Below, in pieces: positions 30,370 to 41,725 of a DNA stretch of 64,000 nucleotides (positions are counted from its first letter, which is position 1; each line of letters opens with the position of its first letter). The stretch covers positions 62,001 to 126,000 of the forward strand of contig JAJEKV010000487.1 in NCBI GenBank assembly GCA_021234155.1. Direction: 5' to 3'. The notes beneath the pieces were generated by a model. That model ran no database searches, had not been told where the DNA came from, and saw only the letters and a list, made by a program, of their open reading frames with translations. The position numbers were made by a program, and so were the translations under genes. The DNA is from Isoetes taiwanensis (taxonomy: Eukaryota > Streptophyta > Lycopodiopsida > Isoetales > Isoetaceae).

Positions 30370-31680
30370 GGAAATTTAAAAAGCAAATAACCGAAAACGA
30401 ACCTTTATTCCTTGTTTTTGGCAAAGAAGTTTGGCAATTTCGAGCAAGGTCTCCTTTGTCATTTCACATATGCTTTGAGTCATTGCAGCCATTGACTCTC
30501 GCAATTTTCGACTATTTGCAGATCTTATTGTTTCCAATTCCCCGACCAACTCAATTTTTCTTGCACTTTCTTCTTTCAAGAAATCTAATTTCTTCACCTC
30601 TGTGTCCCCAAATGTGCTTGCCATCCGTGATATTCCCATTGCAATGTCCTCATCTATTTGCAACCCCGGACTTCTTTCTACTTGTAGGTTTTCCACAAAC
30701 TCCAGTGATTACATGTTTGCTGATCTAGGACTTGAAGAATCAATGCGGTTTTCTCGTGGGTGTCCTATTCATTGGAATTTCGCATCACCGGATTTTGCTT
30801 GGATTTCTCGTGGTTAACATCATTGTTTGAATTGGGTGGATCAGCAAATTGGTCTTCAAATGTCGCATCTGTTCCAACAGATTTCAAAGAAACTGTCATT
30901 CATGAAAGATTCGAGTAATTGGCATGCAAGTCTGCTGACCGAAAGCTTCATTGCCAAATTCACCATCATCACCAATTTTGGTATTGGATTATCGAGGTAA
31001 CACCATATTTAACTTCTTCCATTCTGTCATACCATCGCCAACTTGATGGTTCGGAACACGTATGGCTACAAGCCTCCTTCTCATCTTTAAATTTAGCTTG
31101 CAACTTATCCCATTTGTTCTTTAGTTGTCTCGGCTCCACTAAACCCCAACAAAGGGCTGCAATTTCATCATAATTTCCCTCCACTTTGTGTGTTGGAGAG
31201 GTTGAGGGTGCCTCAGGTTACCAATTTCATCTCGCTCAAGAGATTGAGGAATGTGGAGACACCGTGATCCATCCATTGCACAAGGGACTTCCTATTCTTT
31301 GTGTCTATCACTTTCGAATTTTCCTCGCTCATGCACAACAATAGCCAAAGCGTAATCGGTTTCTATAGATTCACTCACAATATTGGAGGGTGCCCGAATT
31401 TACTGAATACACGCTTGGATCTCTTTTCTTTTGACTGTCTTGAAGAGGGAATTGGCTCGAATTAGTCTCCAATTGCACATCCATGGAGATCACGCCTGTC
31501 ATTTTCGGGTCCTTCTTGGTGCCATTTTTCAATCCGAGGAGGCACGAAGGCTTCTGGTTCTTTGGCAAAGCGGTCGAGAGGCCTTAGACATTTGAATCCA
31601 ATTAATTGATTGGGAATAAGGACGACATAAAAGGAAATTGCCGATCGTAAATTAATGAACGAATGCACAAAAAACATAAT
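30370..31680 (-). pseudogene. Myb/SANT-like protein of Harbinger element, copy 2
   Basis: Degenerate homologue of 14493-15331 on the same strand. Read right to left: a basic N-terminal part (31677-31371), a WREIMMKLQPFVG block near 31175, then RQLKNKWDKLQAKFKDEK and CSEPSSWRWYDRMEEVKYGV (31184-30969). A DDGEFGNEAF block in another frame follows. The C-terminal charged helix at 30696-30376 reads DEDIAMGISRMASTFG, VKKLDFLKEESARKIE and SICEMTKETLLEIAKLL. Stops and frame shifts occur throughout. It points away from the spacer at 31878, with the matching transposase at 38969-40133 on the other side. I therefore infer one transposon split by retroelement insertions. Confidence 0.65.
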
Positions 31681-31877
31681 GAAAATGCTCGTGATGGGAT
31701 GAATACCGGATCGAATCGGCTAATTGCTTCGAGGAATTGGATACTTGGAGCAAGAATAAGGCGCCTTGAAGATCAAGAAACAGGGAAATGGCTCGGTATT
31801 GATTGTGGGGAAACATTTGGGCAGTTTTTTCAGCAAATAAAATTAAGGCTAATTGTTTGGTTAGTGGGCAATGAAAA

Positions 31878-32026
31878 CGCCCCTAACTACGGTTAGGGGC
31901 GAATCATCTCAAGGTGAGAGTTGGGTTTTCCCACTCTCACCCATCTCTCCCATCTCTCCCCATCTCTCATCTCTCATGATTCTCTCGTATTCTCTCTCGT
32001 CATCTCTAAGTCAAGATGTGGCTCAA

Positions 32027-32028
<2 letters not shown>
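31878..32028. repeat. Harbinger-type spacer copy 5, left half
   Basis: Perfect hairpin CGCCCCTAAC-TACG-GTTAGGGGCG (31878-31901), then GGTGAGAGT...ACTCTCACC (31913-31941) and CTCTCC/CATCTC blocks leading into a CT tract. The right half of this spacer appears to lie at 38591-38968, after the stack of insertions. Confidence 0.8.

Positions 32029-32108
<80 letters not shown>
32029..32108. repeat. (CT)n microsatellite, 80 bp
   Basis: Pure CT run. It is the first of five CT segments separated by retroelements in this spacer. Confidence 0.97.
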
Positions 32109-32113
<5 letters not shown>

Positions 32114-32704
32114 AAATACCTCTCGCAGATGATAAACCCAAAGCTCACACAGGCTATACACTTACAAATGGACATCTCGATTGGCAAAAGACATGCAATA
32201 TGTCGGATGCGTCTTAGCTCGCATAGACTGGATATTGAAGTAGGAAGGTGGAAGAGAATTCTTTGAGAGCTGCGTACATGTAAGATATGTGGTACTGGAG
32301 ATGTTGAAGACGAAGATCATGTACTGCTATAATCGTCTCCGCATATGCGATGATCAGAGCCAAATATGGTATTGAGGCAAGAACACTAACGGAATTATTT
32401 ACATTAAATGCCAATGTAATTGGATCTTTTATCATAGAGGTAGCGCAATATAGAGAGACATATAAAGATCATTTTCGAATTCTATTAGATGAACACGAGA
32501 GCGAATTTGATTGGAGAGAGGAGTTTGTGGAAGTCGTGATAGACTTAGACTTACATGTTATACATGTTGTCTACTAGACCTGTGGAGGTCTCCATAACGT
32601 AATACTCATTTCATTTCATTTCATTTCATTTCATCATTTCATTTATTTCATTTCATTTCATTTCATTTCATTTTCATTTCATTTCATTCTCATCTCATCT
32701 CATC

Positions 32705-32708
<4 letters not shown>
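32109..32708 (+). mobile_element. 5'-truncated LINE copy a in (CT)n
   Basis: Begins within the ORF2 C-terminal domain (KYLSQMINPKLTQAIHLQ, CRMRLSSHRLDIEVGRW), followed by the CKICGTGDVEDEDH zinc-knuckle-like region with a stop. It ends with YRETYKDHFRILLDEHES and a stop near 32575. The 3' UTR contains the perfect hairpin AGACCT-GTGG-AGGTCT (32576-32591), CGTAATAC and a long (TTTCA)n tail (about 32605-32700) merging into CT repeats. Confidence 0.85.

Positions 32709-32781
<73 letters not shown>
32709..32781. repeat. (CT)n microsatellite, 73 bp
   Basis: Pure CT run between LINE copies a and b. Confidence 0.97.
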
Positions 32782-32784
<3 letters not shown>

Positions 32785-33514
32785 TTCTAACATGAGAGCA
32801 AAGAAAAAGGTTGGTATAAGAATATAGTAGATTGGCTAGCTTAAATGGGACATGGAAACTAGTTAAGAAGGAGTGCCCATCCAAAAAGACACAGAATAAT
32901 GGGTGATCAAGGGATTGGGTAAAGATGTTTAGTTGGAAGAATCCGAGAACCCCGTAAAATGGCAAGAATATAAAAATCCATGAATCCAACACTTCAGGAG
33001 GATGAAATATTGGGTATGAGAACATTAGAAAAACGACATGCTATCAATAGCACGGATGAGTCCGAAGCTCCACCGACCATCTACATGTAGAAGAGGGTAG
33101 GTGGAAGAAGATTCCAAGAGAGCAAGGAGACATGTAAAGTTTGTAGGCCGGGCATGTGGTAGAAGATGAGTCACACGAAGAACATGCAATAATATGCCTG
33201 TGGTATGAAGGGATCAAGCAGAGGAGGTATAGAATTGAAGCCATATCCACTTTGGACACTTTTTTGATATGCCACCCCACCATTGGTAATTTTTTTTTAG
33301 ATCGAAATGCCGGAGATTTGAGGGATTCATATAACTAAACATTTGCTATTGAATCTAATGGAGATGGGAGTGAGGAGAGAGTGGAGTGAGTTGTGCTTCG
33401 ATGATGAAGCACTTGCGAGACAAGATTTTTGTTTTGGAAAATTTTTCTTTTAGAACGCGTCTTATAGACCTCGATGGTCTCAAGAGGCGAAAATAATACA
33501 ACTTCATTTCATTT

Positions 33515-33518
<4 letters not shown>
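32782..33518 (+). mobile_element. 5'-truncated LINE copy b in (CT)n
   Basis: Heavily decayed ORF2 C-terminus. Recognisable parts are a zinc-knuckle-like CKVCRPGMW...EDESHEEHA near 33136-33190, and the 33156-33338 frame ending before the usual acidic tail. The 3' UTR hairpin AGACC-TCGAT-GGTCT (33466-33480) is followed by GGCGAAAATAATAC and TTCATTTCATTTCTCTT running into CT repeats. Confidence 0.7.

Positions 33519-33579
<61 letters not shown>
33519..33579. repeat. (CT)n microsatellite, 61 bp
   Basis: Pure CT run between LINE b and the 5' end of the full-length LINE. Confidence 0.97.
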
Positions 33580-33581
<2 letters not shown>

Positions 33582-33793
33582 CCTAGCCGCAACCCCCAAG
33601 CGTAAGTGTTTTTGCGTCTACCAAATTTCTTGGCCGCATAGTCAAGATCGAGCTGTAGCATCCGGGTTTGGCTCATCCGGGCTGGGGCTGCCACATCTTC
33701 TAGGACAAATCCGACCTCACAAATCGGCCTGCCCACATCTCGCTAGGGCAATCCGACCTCACAAATCGGCCCGCCTTCTATTATTTGAAAACG

Positions 33794-34860
33794 ATGGCAA
33801 AGAAAAAAGCGGGGAGCACCCATCTCTCGATGACAAAATCGATGGTGGAGCGGGATGTTTGGGCTACGAATCAGTCAAGGAAATATAAAGAAAGGAAAAA
33901 ACAGATGGGCACTCGCTCTGGGGAGCAGGAACTTGGGGCCTGCCAAATCGGGCCCTACAAAAAGCATAAGAAGTAAACCAGAATCAGAGGATTCAGAATC
34001 TGAATCTGATAGCACCGAGCCTGTAGCAGAACCGAAACATGCCACTACTCTGCAGGAGCAACCCGGTTTTTGCAGAAAGCCGAACTTCCCAAGCATGCTA
34101 TCGGGACCTCAAGTAAGCTCTCATTTTCCTTTTCCTGTTCATAATTTCAATCAGGGGGATTCAGGACAAAGCAGCCAGATTCTGCTACTGCTGACAAATA
34201 TGAATAGCCTTATGCTGAAAATGCTTGACACTCTGGAACGAGAAAAAGAGAAGCAAACAATCCGAGATCTTCGAAATAGTGAATGTACTTAGGCAAATCC
34301 GCCATAATTTGGGGGTAATTGAAGCAAGAAAATACACGCCTAAAGCGAGGAAATAGCATTTGTGAAAAACAATACTCCACCCGTGGAAAGAGCACGGTGA
34401 AGAAGATGAGTCTTTAAAGGATGTTGTGGAGAAATTTAATATGAGAATGGATGATATCTTTGGAACAGCAGAGGCAAGCAAAAGGCATTGAATATCCGCA
34501 TTGCGGGCTTGGCGCGAAAAAAAGAAGAAGAAAACACTAAAGAGGAAGTTAATGCATTTTTGCTCAAAAATTGAATATAGCACAAAGTGGCGTGCTTGAA
34601 GCATCACAGGGTAGGCAAATTCAATGGTAAGACTTCGCAATATAGTTGTCAAATTTGCCGCCAGAGATGATAAATTGAGTCATGCGTAAAAGGACACAAC
34701 CGAAAGATTTAAAGGAAAAAGTATGGATAAATGAGGACTTGACACGGATGCAATTTTTGCAAGATAAAGAACAAATTCAAAGGATGAAAACAGCTAGGCA
34801 AGAAGGGAAGAAAACCCTTTGGAAAAATGGCAAAGTAATCATTGAAGAACACATCGAATA
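33794..34860 (+). pseudogene. LINE ORF1, frameshifted
   Basis: ORF1 proteins of LINEs bind element RNA. The ATG at 33794 gives MAKKKAGSTHLSMTKSMVE. A frame change around 33950 continues into an acidic Ser/Glu stretch (PESEDSESESDS), a Pro/Phe-rich part and a helix (MNSLMLKMLDTLEREKEKQ) to a stop at 34290. Decayed sequence follows; WINEDLTRMQFLQDKEQI is readable in the frame around 34727. WxNEDLTxxQ is a recurrent C-terminal signature of LINE ORF1 proteins. At least three frame lesions are present. Confidence 0.6.
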
Positions 34861-37800
34861 GGAACAACAGACCATCGAGGATATGCTCGTGGAACATTAA
34901 TGGCAAGGCACGTGAAGTTGCCAAACTTGACTATGTTCTCGCATCTTGGGATCTAATTTTTTTCTTGAAACACATGAACATGAGGAAGACGGACTTCGAG
35001 ATATACCCGACTTTCGGTTGCTTCATTCATGCGGAATGTCAAAGGATGGAGACGAAAGGGTTTTGGCGGGATTGCATGCTATGTTAGAAATTCTTTTGCA
35101 CACATGATTACCATAATAAAAAAAGATAAAGCAAAGCAATATTTATGGGTTGAGATATCAGGACATTTGCAGAAGCTATACGTGGCTGGATGCTATTTCC
35201 CTCCACGAGAATCACCTACATATAGGACACAAGACATGGACAAAGATGACCCATACCACCACATAGAGCAGGACACTTTAGACTTGATGGCACATGGAGA
35301 TGTCATATTAATGGGAGATTTTAACGGCAGGGTAGCAGAAAAACAAGCAAGCATGGTTAATACAGAACATGACCCATTGTGGACGGAGGCTTTGGATGAT
35401 GATGATATCCAAAAGATGGGATGGTCTAGAAACACTAGTGATGTATATAAACATATTACACCGCAAGGTGGGCATCTTTTGAGCATGTGTAATGGTTTAG
35501 ACTTGATGATTTACAATGGGATCGATAAATATCCCAAATCTGCAGCATGCACTTCAAAAGGACCCTCAGGTGAGGGCCTTAGTGTGGTGGACTTTGTTTT
35601 AGCAAAAGCTCATATGGCACAATATATTTCAGATTTTTACATGGCTGATATTAGGGATTATGACCATGTACCGCTTGTCATTGAAATGCAAATTACAAGC
35701 AAAGAAAGGCATAATGCCAAGTTTGATACCATAAACACAGTGCGCATGGACCATCGCAAATCTGAAGCATATGAGCGCATATGTGAGAAGAAAGCAGCCG
35801 AAACATTATGGCCAAGAGATGCCAATGGCATAAGCGCAAAGCTCACATCACTGCTTCTAGAGGCCGCTAAACAATGCTTCATGTCACATCGCAAAGCTAA
35901 GGGCCTCCCGTGCAACAGTTGGTATGATGAAGAATGCAAGAAGAAAAGAAAAGAGCTGCACGCTACAAACAATCAAAATAGGATATGCATCAGGAAGGAA
36001 TATCGCAAGCTTATTACAAAGAAAAAAAGAGAGTATATGCGTCAAAGGCAAATAGTTTTGGTAGATGAAATGGTTGCTAATCCAAGGAGATTTTGGGCGC
36101 GCTTAAAACCTAGGAAGCACCAATCCTATGACCTGGATATAAGTGACCTAGTGAGGCAGCTACATAAACTATACCATATAGATGGTATTGATGGAACCAT
36201 GCCTAACGATGGGACAAAGCTACAAATAACATTAACTGAAGTGGCCTTTGGGGATAAAGAGACTTTCCAATGGAAAAGCTGCGGATGCAAAGGCTTAGTT
36301 GCGAGAGATGATCAAATGGGCTGACCTTACAATTTACAGCAAAATCACAGAAATGATGAATGATGCTTTAATGAATGGCCTTCCTGCTGATTGGCAAGTG
36401 AACAGAGTGACACCAATTTATAAATCAGGGGATCCACATAACCCTGGTAATTACAGAATGATCATGGTAGGTAACATTTTTGCCAAGTTGCTCGCCACCA
36501 TTCTAGAGCAAAAAATTAGCACATGGGCTGAAGAAAATGATGTGAGAGCCAAAGGGCAAGCTGGGTTTCGCCCAAATAAGTCCACTATTGACCACTTGGT
36601 CACTTTCAGAAGCAAAGATAGATGCGCTTAAGAAGACAAAGGAAACCATGCTTTGCGCTTTTTGTAGATCTTACAAAAGCTTTCGACATGGTTAAGAGGC
36701 GTAATATACATACAATGAATGGAAAAGTTGGGAGTACCTCTTGAATTAAGAAATGCGGTCGCTCAGCTGTATGAAAAGGTAACGATTCAATTGTCATACC
36801 CTTTGAGTAATAAATGCAAAGACGAGGTCACTAGCAATATGGGTGTTAAGCAGGGCTGCCCCTTATCTCCAACCCTTTTTGGGCTTTATATAGATGAATT
36901 GGAAGATTGGATGGGACGCAATGGCGGAGATGGTACATCCATTGCGGGATATACTATAGTATTGCTCTTATATGCAGATGACATAGTGCTCTTTGCTAGA
37001 ACGATTCTTGCCTTTATGCAAAGACATCTAGATGCCTTACACGCTTTTCGCCAAAAATCGTGAGCTACGAGTCAATCTAGACAAGACCAAGATCCTTATC
37101 TTTGGAACGCGGGTACGTGATTATGATTTCTTTTATGAAGGAAACAAGGTACAAATTGCACATACCTATAAGTACTTAGGGCTCATAGTTGATCATAATT
37201 ATAGCTGGAGTAAAGCAGCAGAACAAAGAGTAGATGGGGGGTTGAAAGCATTGTACGCTTTGCAGAGGAAATGTAAAAAAGCAGAAATTTTTGATTGGGG
37301 ATTGAAGAAAAAACTGTATTATGCACTTGTCCAAAGCATTATCCTATATGGATGTGAGGTATGGGGGCCAGGTCTCTCTCTAGATGCTTGGAAGAGGATT
37401 GAGAAGGTACAAAAGAAATTGTAAAATGCAAACACCTTATCCTATGCTGCTAGCAGAAGCAGGCATGATGCCCCTCGAAGCAGAAGCATTATGTCAGACA
37501 TTGAGGTATGTGAAAAAGGTGCTCAAGATGGACGACAATAGTCTTCCCCGCCTTTCTATGAGTCAAAGCAGCCAACAAGGTTGGTTGGTTTACAAATATT
37601 CAAGAGTGGCTAACTAAATGGGGGATGTCGTTAGATGAAATGCCTAATGAAGGGAACAACATAAGAGCTTGGGTACATGCGAATGTGCAATGGAAATTAT
37701 GGCACACCGCTGGCACGAAAATGGACTTCTATAGGAGGATCATAAATCCGTCCTTGCAAGAAGCACTGCACCTTAGCAGAAATCTCTCTCCATATAAAAG

Positions 37801-38140
37801 GCAAACTGCGTGCAGACTAAGGCTCAGCTCTCACCATTTGGGAGTGGAAGTAGGAAGATGGGGGAACCTTCCTAGAAGTAGAAGAACATGCAAAGTATCT
37901 ACGGTGTGACGAGATTGAGGACGAAGAACATTTGATCTTTGCTATGCCCACCGCCTATCGTAACATAAGGCATGATTCCGGTTCACGAATGTTAAAACGC
38001 TTCTTGAATTCTTTTGCTTTGAGGCTACTACTATTGAGACTTTCTAATAGAGGTCTTTGAAAATGCGAGAGATGTCTATTTCAAATTATAAACATTTACT
38101 TGATTTATATGATGAAGATGAGAGTAGAGTCCAATGATGC
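34861..38140 (+). pseudogene. LINE ORF2: APE endonuclease plus reverse transcriptase
   Basis: ORF2 nicks target DNA and reverse-transcribes the element RNA there. The endonuclease starts at RICSWNINGKAREVAKL (34878) and continues after a frame shift in 35029-36324 with GFGGIACYVRNSF, VILMGDFNGRV (catalytic Asp/Asn), SVVDFVLA and DYDHVPLVIEM (catalytic His). The RT occupies 36299-37070: NRVTPIYKSGDPHNPGNYR, GQAGFRPNKSTIDHLV, FVDLTKAFD, GVKQGCPLSPTLFG and LLYADDIVLF (YADD at 36971-36982). The C-terminal part, 37032-37909, has QRVDGGLKALYALQRKC, YGCEVWGPGL and RLRLSSHHLGVEVGRWG. The acidic YDEDESRVQ end lies near 38120. Four or more frame shifts make it non-functional, but all catalytic motifs can be read. 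It is clearly the same family as 25574-27282. Confidence 0.85.
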
Positions 38141-38274
38141 CTCCATTGAAGGCACTTTGGAAATAGAACTTTCATGACTGACAATTGTACATATTTTTCT
38201 TACTGCTATGTCTTCTAGACTGATGGTCTCAAAGACGAAATAATCAACATTCTATTCTATTCTATTCTCTCTCT

Positions 38275-38482
38275 GGTAAGACGTTAAACTGCCATACCCA
38301 AGGTCACGGGTTCAGCGCCTCGTTGTGAAAGTGGCCATGCAATGTAAAGTTGGTGGGGAAGGACCCACTTCAGCAATGTAAAGTGGTGGGGCGGGGACCC
38401 ATCCGGGGTGTGTTGTAAAGTGTCACATGTCCGATGGGACCTTTGCCTTAATGGCGTGGACGTTAAAATCTCTTCTTCTTCT
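38275..38482 (+). mobile_element. SINE-like element with tRNA-type promoter boxes
   Basis: A 208-bp non-coding block sits between two CT tracts. TGGTAAGACG near the 5' end resembles a Pol III A box, and GGGTTCAGCGCC (38310-38321) resembles a B box; spacing is about 35 bases, as in tRNA-derived SINEs. AATGTAAAGTKGGTGGGG repeats follow. The 3' end has a GTCC-GATG-GGAC hairpin (about 38429-38440), GGCGTGGACGTTAAA and TCTTCTTCTTCT passing into CT repeats. The hairpin plus GGCG layout resembles the neighbouring LINE 3' ends. The box matches are imperfect, so SINE identity is a proposal. Confidence 0.45.
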
Positions 38483-38504
38483 TCTCTCTCTCTCTCTCTC
38501 TCTC
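38483..38504. repeat. (CT)n, 22 bp
   Basis: Short CT run between the SINE-like block and a LINE 3' fragment. Confidence 0.9.
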
Positions 38505-38968
<464 letters not shown>

Positions 38969-40133
38969 ATGGATCCGATGATTTTGAGAATGATTTCCAT
39001 GCTGCTGCGCACTATTATACTCAGCATTGCATTGTAGTAGTTTTGCCTAAGCTTGCTAGCTTCAGATGACAATGTCGAGCTCTTAGACTTAGCTATGGGG
39101 GATGGATTCATAGAAAGTAGCCAACTCATGACTTGTTGCCAATTTACCATGCTACTATTGGGGTCTGCCAGACTGAGGCCATCAAGAAGATTTTGGATTG
39201 CCCAGAGACAAACCACATAGTGGGATAGCATTGACAATCATGCCTGGAATTGTTTGCCCTCATATGAAGATGATATGTGGAGACAATTCTACAGGATGTC
39301 AAGTTCTTCATTCGAGAAACTGGTAGGTCTTCTGGCCCCATATTTTGCAAAACCAGGTAAAAAAGTGAGGGCTCCCATGGAGCCAAAAAGGGCTATAACT
39401 ATGGTGGTTTATTTCTTAGCTCATGGTGAATCTCCTCTACACGTCGGAAGAAGATTTTATGCTGGTCAGTCCACAGTTCAGAAATATGTGAGGAAGATTA
39501 CACCTGCTTTGGCTTCCAAGAACATGATGTATAAAAGATTTGTAGCCATTCCATTAAGGCAGAGATTACTTGACATTATAGTAGAATTTAAGGAAGCCAC
39601 TGGTCTTCCTAATAGTTGATGGCAGCCACATATATTTGTACAGAAAAAAAAATGGTCATGCAAATGCTATTATAGCAAAAATAGAAGACACCCCATTCTA
39701 TTTTAAGGCTGCGTAACTCATAGAAAATTGTTTGTCAAGGTGTGTCGTATCAGAGTAGGATTTGTACATGATTCTGGACATTTCAGAAAAAGTACTATCT
39801 AACTGGTTAGCCTCCAAATCTATTTTGCAGGAGTCAAATGTTAGATTACAAGAGAAGAAGATAAAGAAAGGGTTGTCTACTGAGGATGATGTAATTGTGA
39901 ACATTTCTCCTCAACTACTTGGTGATTCTGCATATCCTAGCAGACCTTTCTTACCGAAAGTCTTTCCTGATCCTGATTGCAAGAAGAATCGGTTCAACAA
40001 GAGAATCTGCATGGGTAAGGTTGTTATTCAAAATGGTTTTGGCATAGTTAAGGAGAAGTGGAGAATATTGAAGAGCCTCACGGTTCAAGCATCACAGGCC
40101 AGTAAAATCGTGCATGCATGTGCTGTGTTGTAG
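38969..40133 (+). pseudogene. PIF/Harbinger-like DDE transposase, copy 2
   Basis: Starts MDPMILRMISMLLR and has two adjacent in-frame stops at 39037-39042. It continues with RPSRRFWIAQRQ, then a long intact frame 39254-39619 with DDMWRQFYRMSSSSFEKLVGL, KVRAPMEPKRAI and FYAGQSTVQKYVRKITPAL, the helix-turn-helix region of the family. After a frame change come IVDGSHIYLY (first Asp, about 39618), FVHDSGHF (second Asp) and, in frame 39762-40133, LLGDSAYPSRPFLPKV and VVIQNGFGIVKEKW. The position of the third catalytic residue holds Gln (CAA, 40029-40031), where copy 1 has Glu. With stops and frame shifts the gene is dead. It pairs with the Myb-like copy at 30370-31680. Confidence 0.85.
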
Positions 40134-41489
40134 AACTACTGTATTTTTTAAAGAGAGGGCATGGAATTGCTGCCATTGACTCCAGATTTTCCATAGGTAG
40201 AATATAATGAGACTCAAGATATGAACAGAAAATTGAAAAAAAAGAGGGAGATTAGATCAGGCATGTCCTCCTCCAAAATTTGGAGAAATGAATTTTAAAG
40301 AAGATGCACTATTGTAAAAAACATGGAACCATGTCAAGTTTATGGTTTCTCATGTCAGTCCCAATTGTAAACAGTGTTGCAGTTATTTTGCATTGAAATT
40401 CGAGGATACTGAACTTGGTTTGCTTGTTATACAAATTAAATTCAAAGGACAAGCAATGATGGTTAGTTAAATGAGTGAATGCTTGCTTACTTTGTTTGTA
40501 TAAAGAATAACAAATCATAAAGAATTATCTCAGTTTACATATATACTTATCTCAATTTATATAAACATTAAACTCAGTTTCTATAAAGACTGGTTGGTTT
40601 GGTGAGGCAGTTTAGTGAAGATAGAAAAGAACTTGTTGTTTTATTTTGAAGAGGAAGACAAAGTTGAGGCAATTGTACAATAGCACAACATAATAGCAGA
40701 CAATGTGATCATAGCGAAATAAGAGAAAATCAAAGGCAACAGATGTCATGTGAACTAAAGAAGTATTATTTTCATTAAAATTTGCTTGTACAAATCATGA
40801 GTGCACTCAAATGTAGTGCTTTTGTTTGAAAGAAATAACCTGCAAACAGGGAACCAAAACTTGAAGACTAAACAAAATCCACTTTTAAAAGAATAAGAGT
40901 TTCTGCAAACCTTTGCATGATGAAGGTTGAAAACTTGCGTTGGCATCAAGAATACCTAACCCTATTGCAGACCTTGTTAGTAACAAGAAAACCGTCACAA
41001 AGTTTTGTAAAGATAAGTAATATTAGGCATTTCGTAGCCTCAAAATACATTTATATCAAGAAAAATGTTGTTTTTGTAAAAAAAAGTTTTAGACACAAGG
41101 GTTTATCTTCCAAAATATGCTCACTAGGTCATGATACAGAAGATACAAAAAAGTTTACTGAAAAAAAAAAAAAAAAAAAAAACCCACTAAGAAAAACTAT
41201 AGGAGGGCGACTTCAGCATGTAGCAAAGCTTGTATCTGAAGTTTTAATCTCCATCAGCACCCAATGACCCTGGCAAGATACAAAGAAAAAACATGAATCC
41301 GAATCTTATAGAGGCCACTTGAAGAGTGATGTATCAACCATGCAAATAAGATGGAAATATCAGCAAGATGCGACTTACTTCTCATCATCTGGATATCCCT
41401 GAGTGCAGATGGAAGAATGTTCCAAGGGCATATATAACTTCTGGCAAGGGAATCTAGATGACCTGTTTCGCCTACCACCATCTATTATT
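40134..41489. other. AT-rich interval, no gene seen
   Basis: A-rich DNA with a 22-base A-run at about 41161-41182. It probably includes the distal end of the Harbinger element, but its terminal repeat was not located. Confidence 0.5.
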
Positions 41490-41725
41490 TGAAATTTCAT
41501 TATAGATGTTCTAAATGTAAGAAGAGCATATATATCTAGTATAGACATGATATTAGACGATGAATATGAGAGACATTTAATTGAGTTGAGCAATAATGCT
41601 TCTTCTTTGTGGAAGCTCATCGATGGTGAAATGATGTATAATCGTTTTTTTGTAACATCTAATAGACTTGATGGCCTCGTAGAGCGTAATAACAAAACAT
41701 TCATTTCTCTCTCTTATCAAATAGA
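41490..41725 (+). mobile_element. LINE 3' fragment
   Basis: The frame reads NVRRAYISSIDMILDDEYERH, comparable to the ORF2 C-terminal helix of the other LINEs. The 3' UTR has a decayed hairpin AGACTTGATGGCCT (41664-41677), GAGCGTAATAAC and CATTCATTT entering CTCTCTCTT. Only a short CT remnant flanks it. Confidence 0.6.

Larger units (their letters stand above)
33580..38266 (+). mobile_element. Near full-length LINE (about 4.7 kb) inside (CT)n
   Basis: The 5' UTR (33580-33793) contains two copies of AATCCGACCTCACAAATCGG (33711 and 33750). ORF1, ORF2 and the 3' UTR follow. The element ends with hairpin AGAC-TGATG-GTCT (38217-38229), GACGAAATAATC and an (ATTCT)n tail that runs directly into CT repeats (38267-38274). 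CT repeats also flank its 5' end. It is the only copy here with ORF1 and the endonuclease. Confidence 0.85.

Noticed and set aside
33045-33075. CGGATGAGTCC...GAAG, resembling a hammerhead ribozyme core
   Set aside because: The required CTGATGA core and closing GAAA are not present, and stems II and III do not form. It lies in a decayed LINE ORF2.
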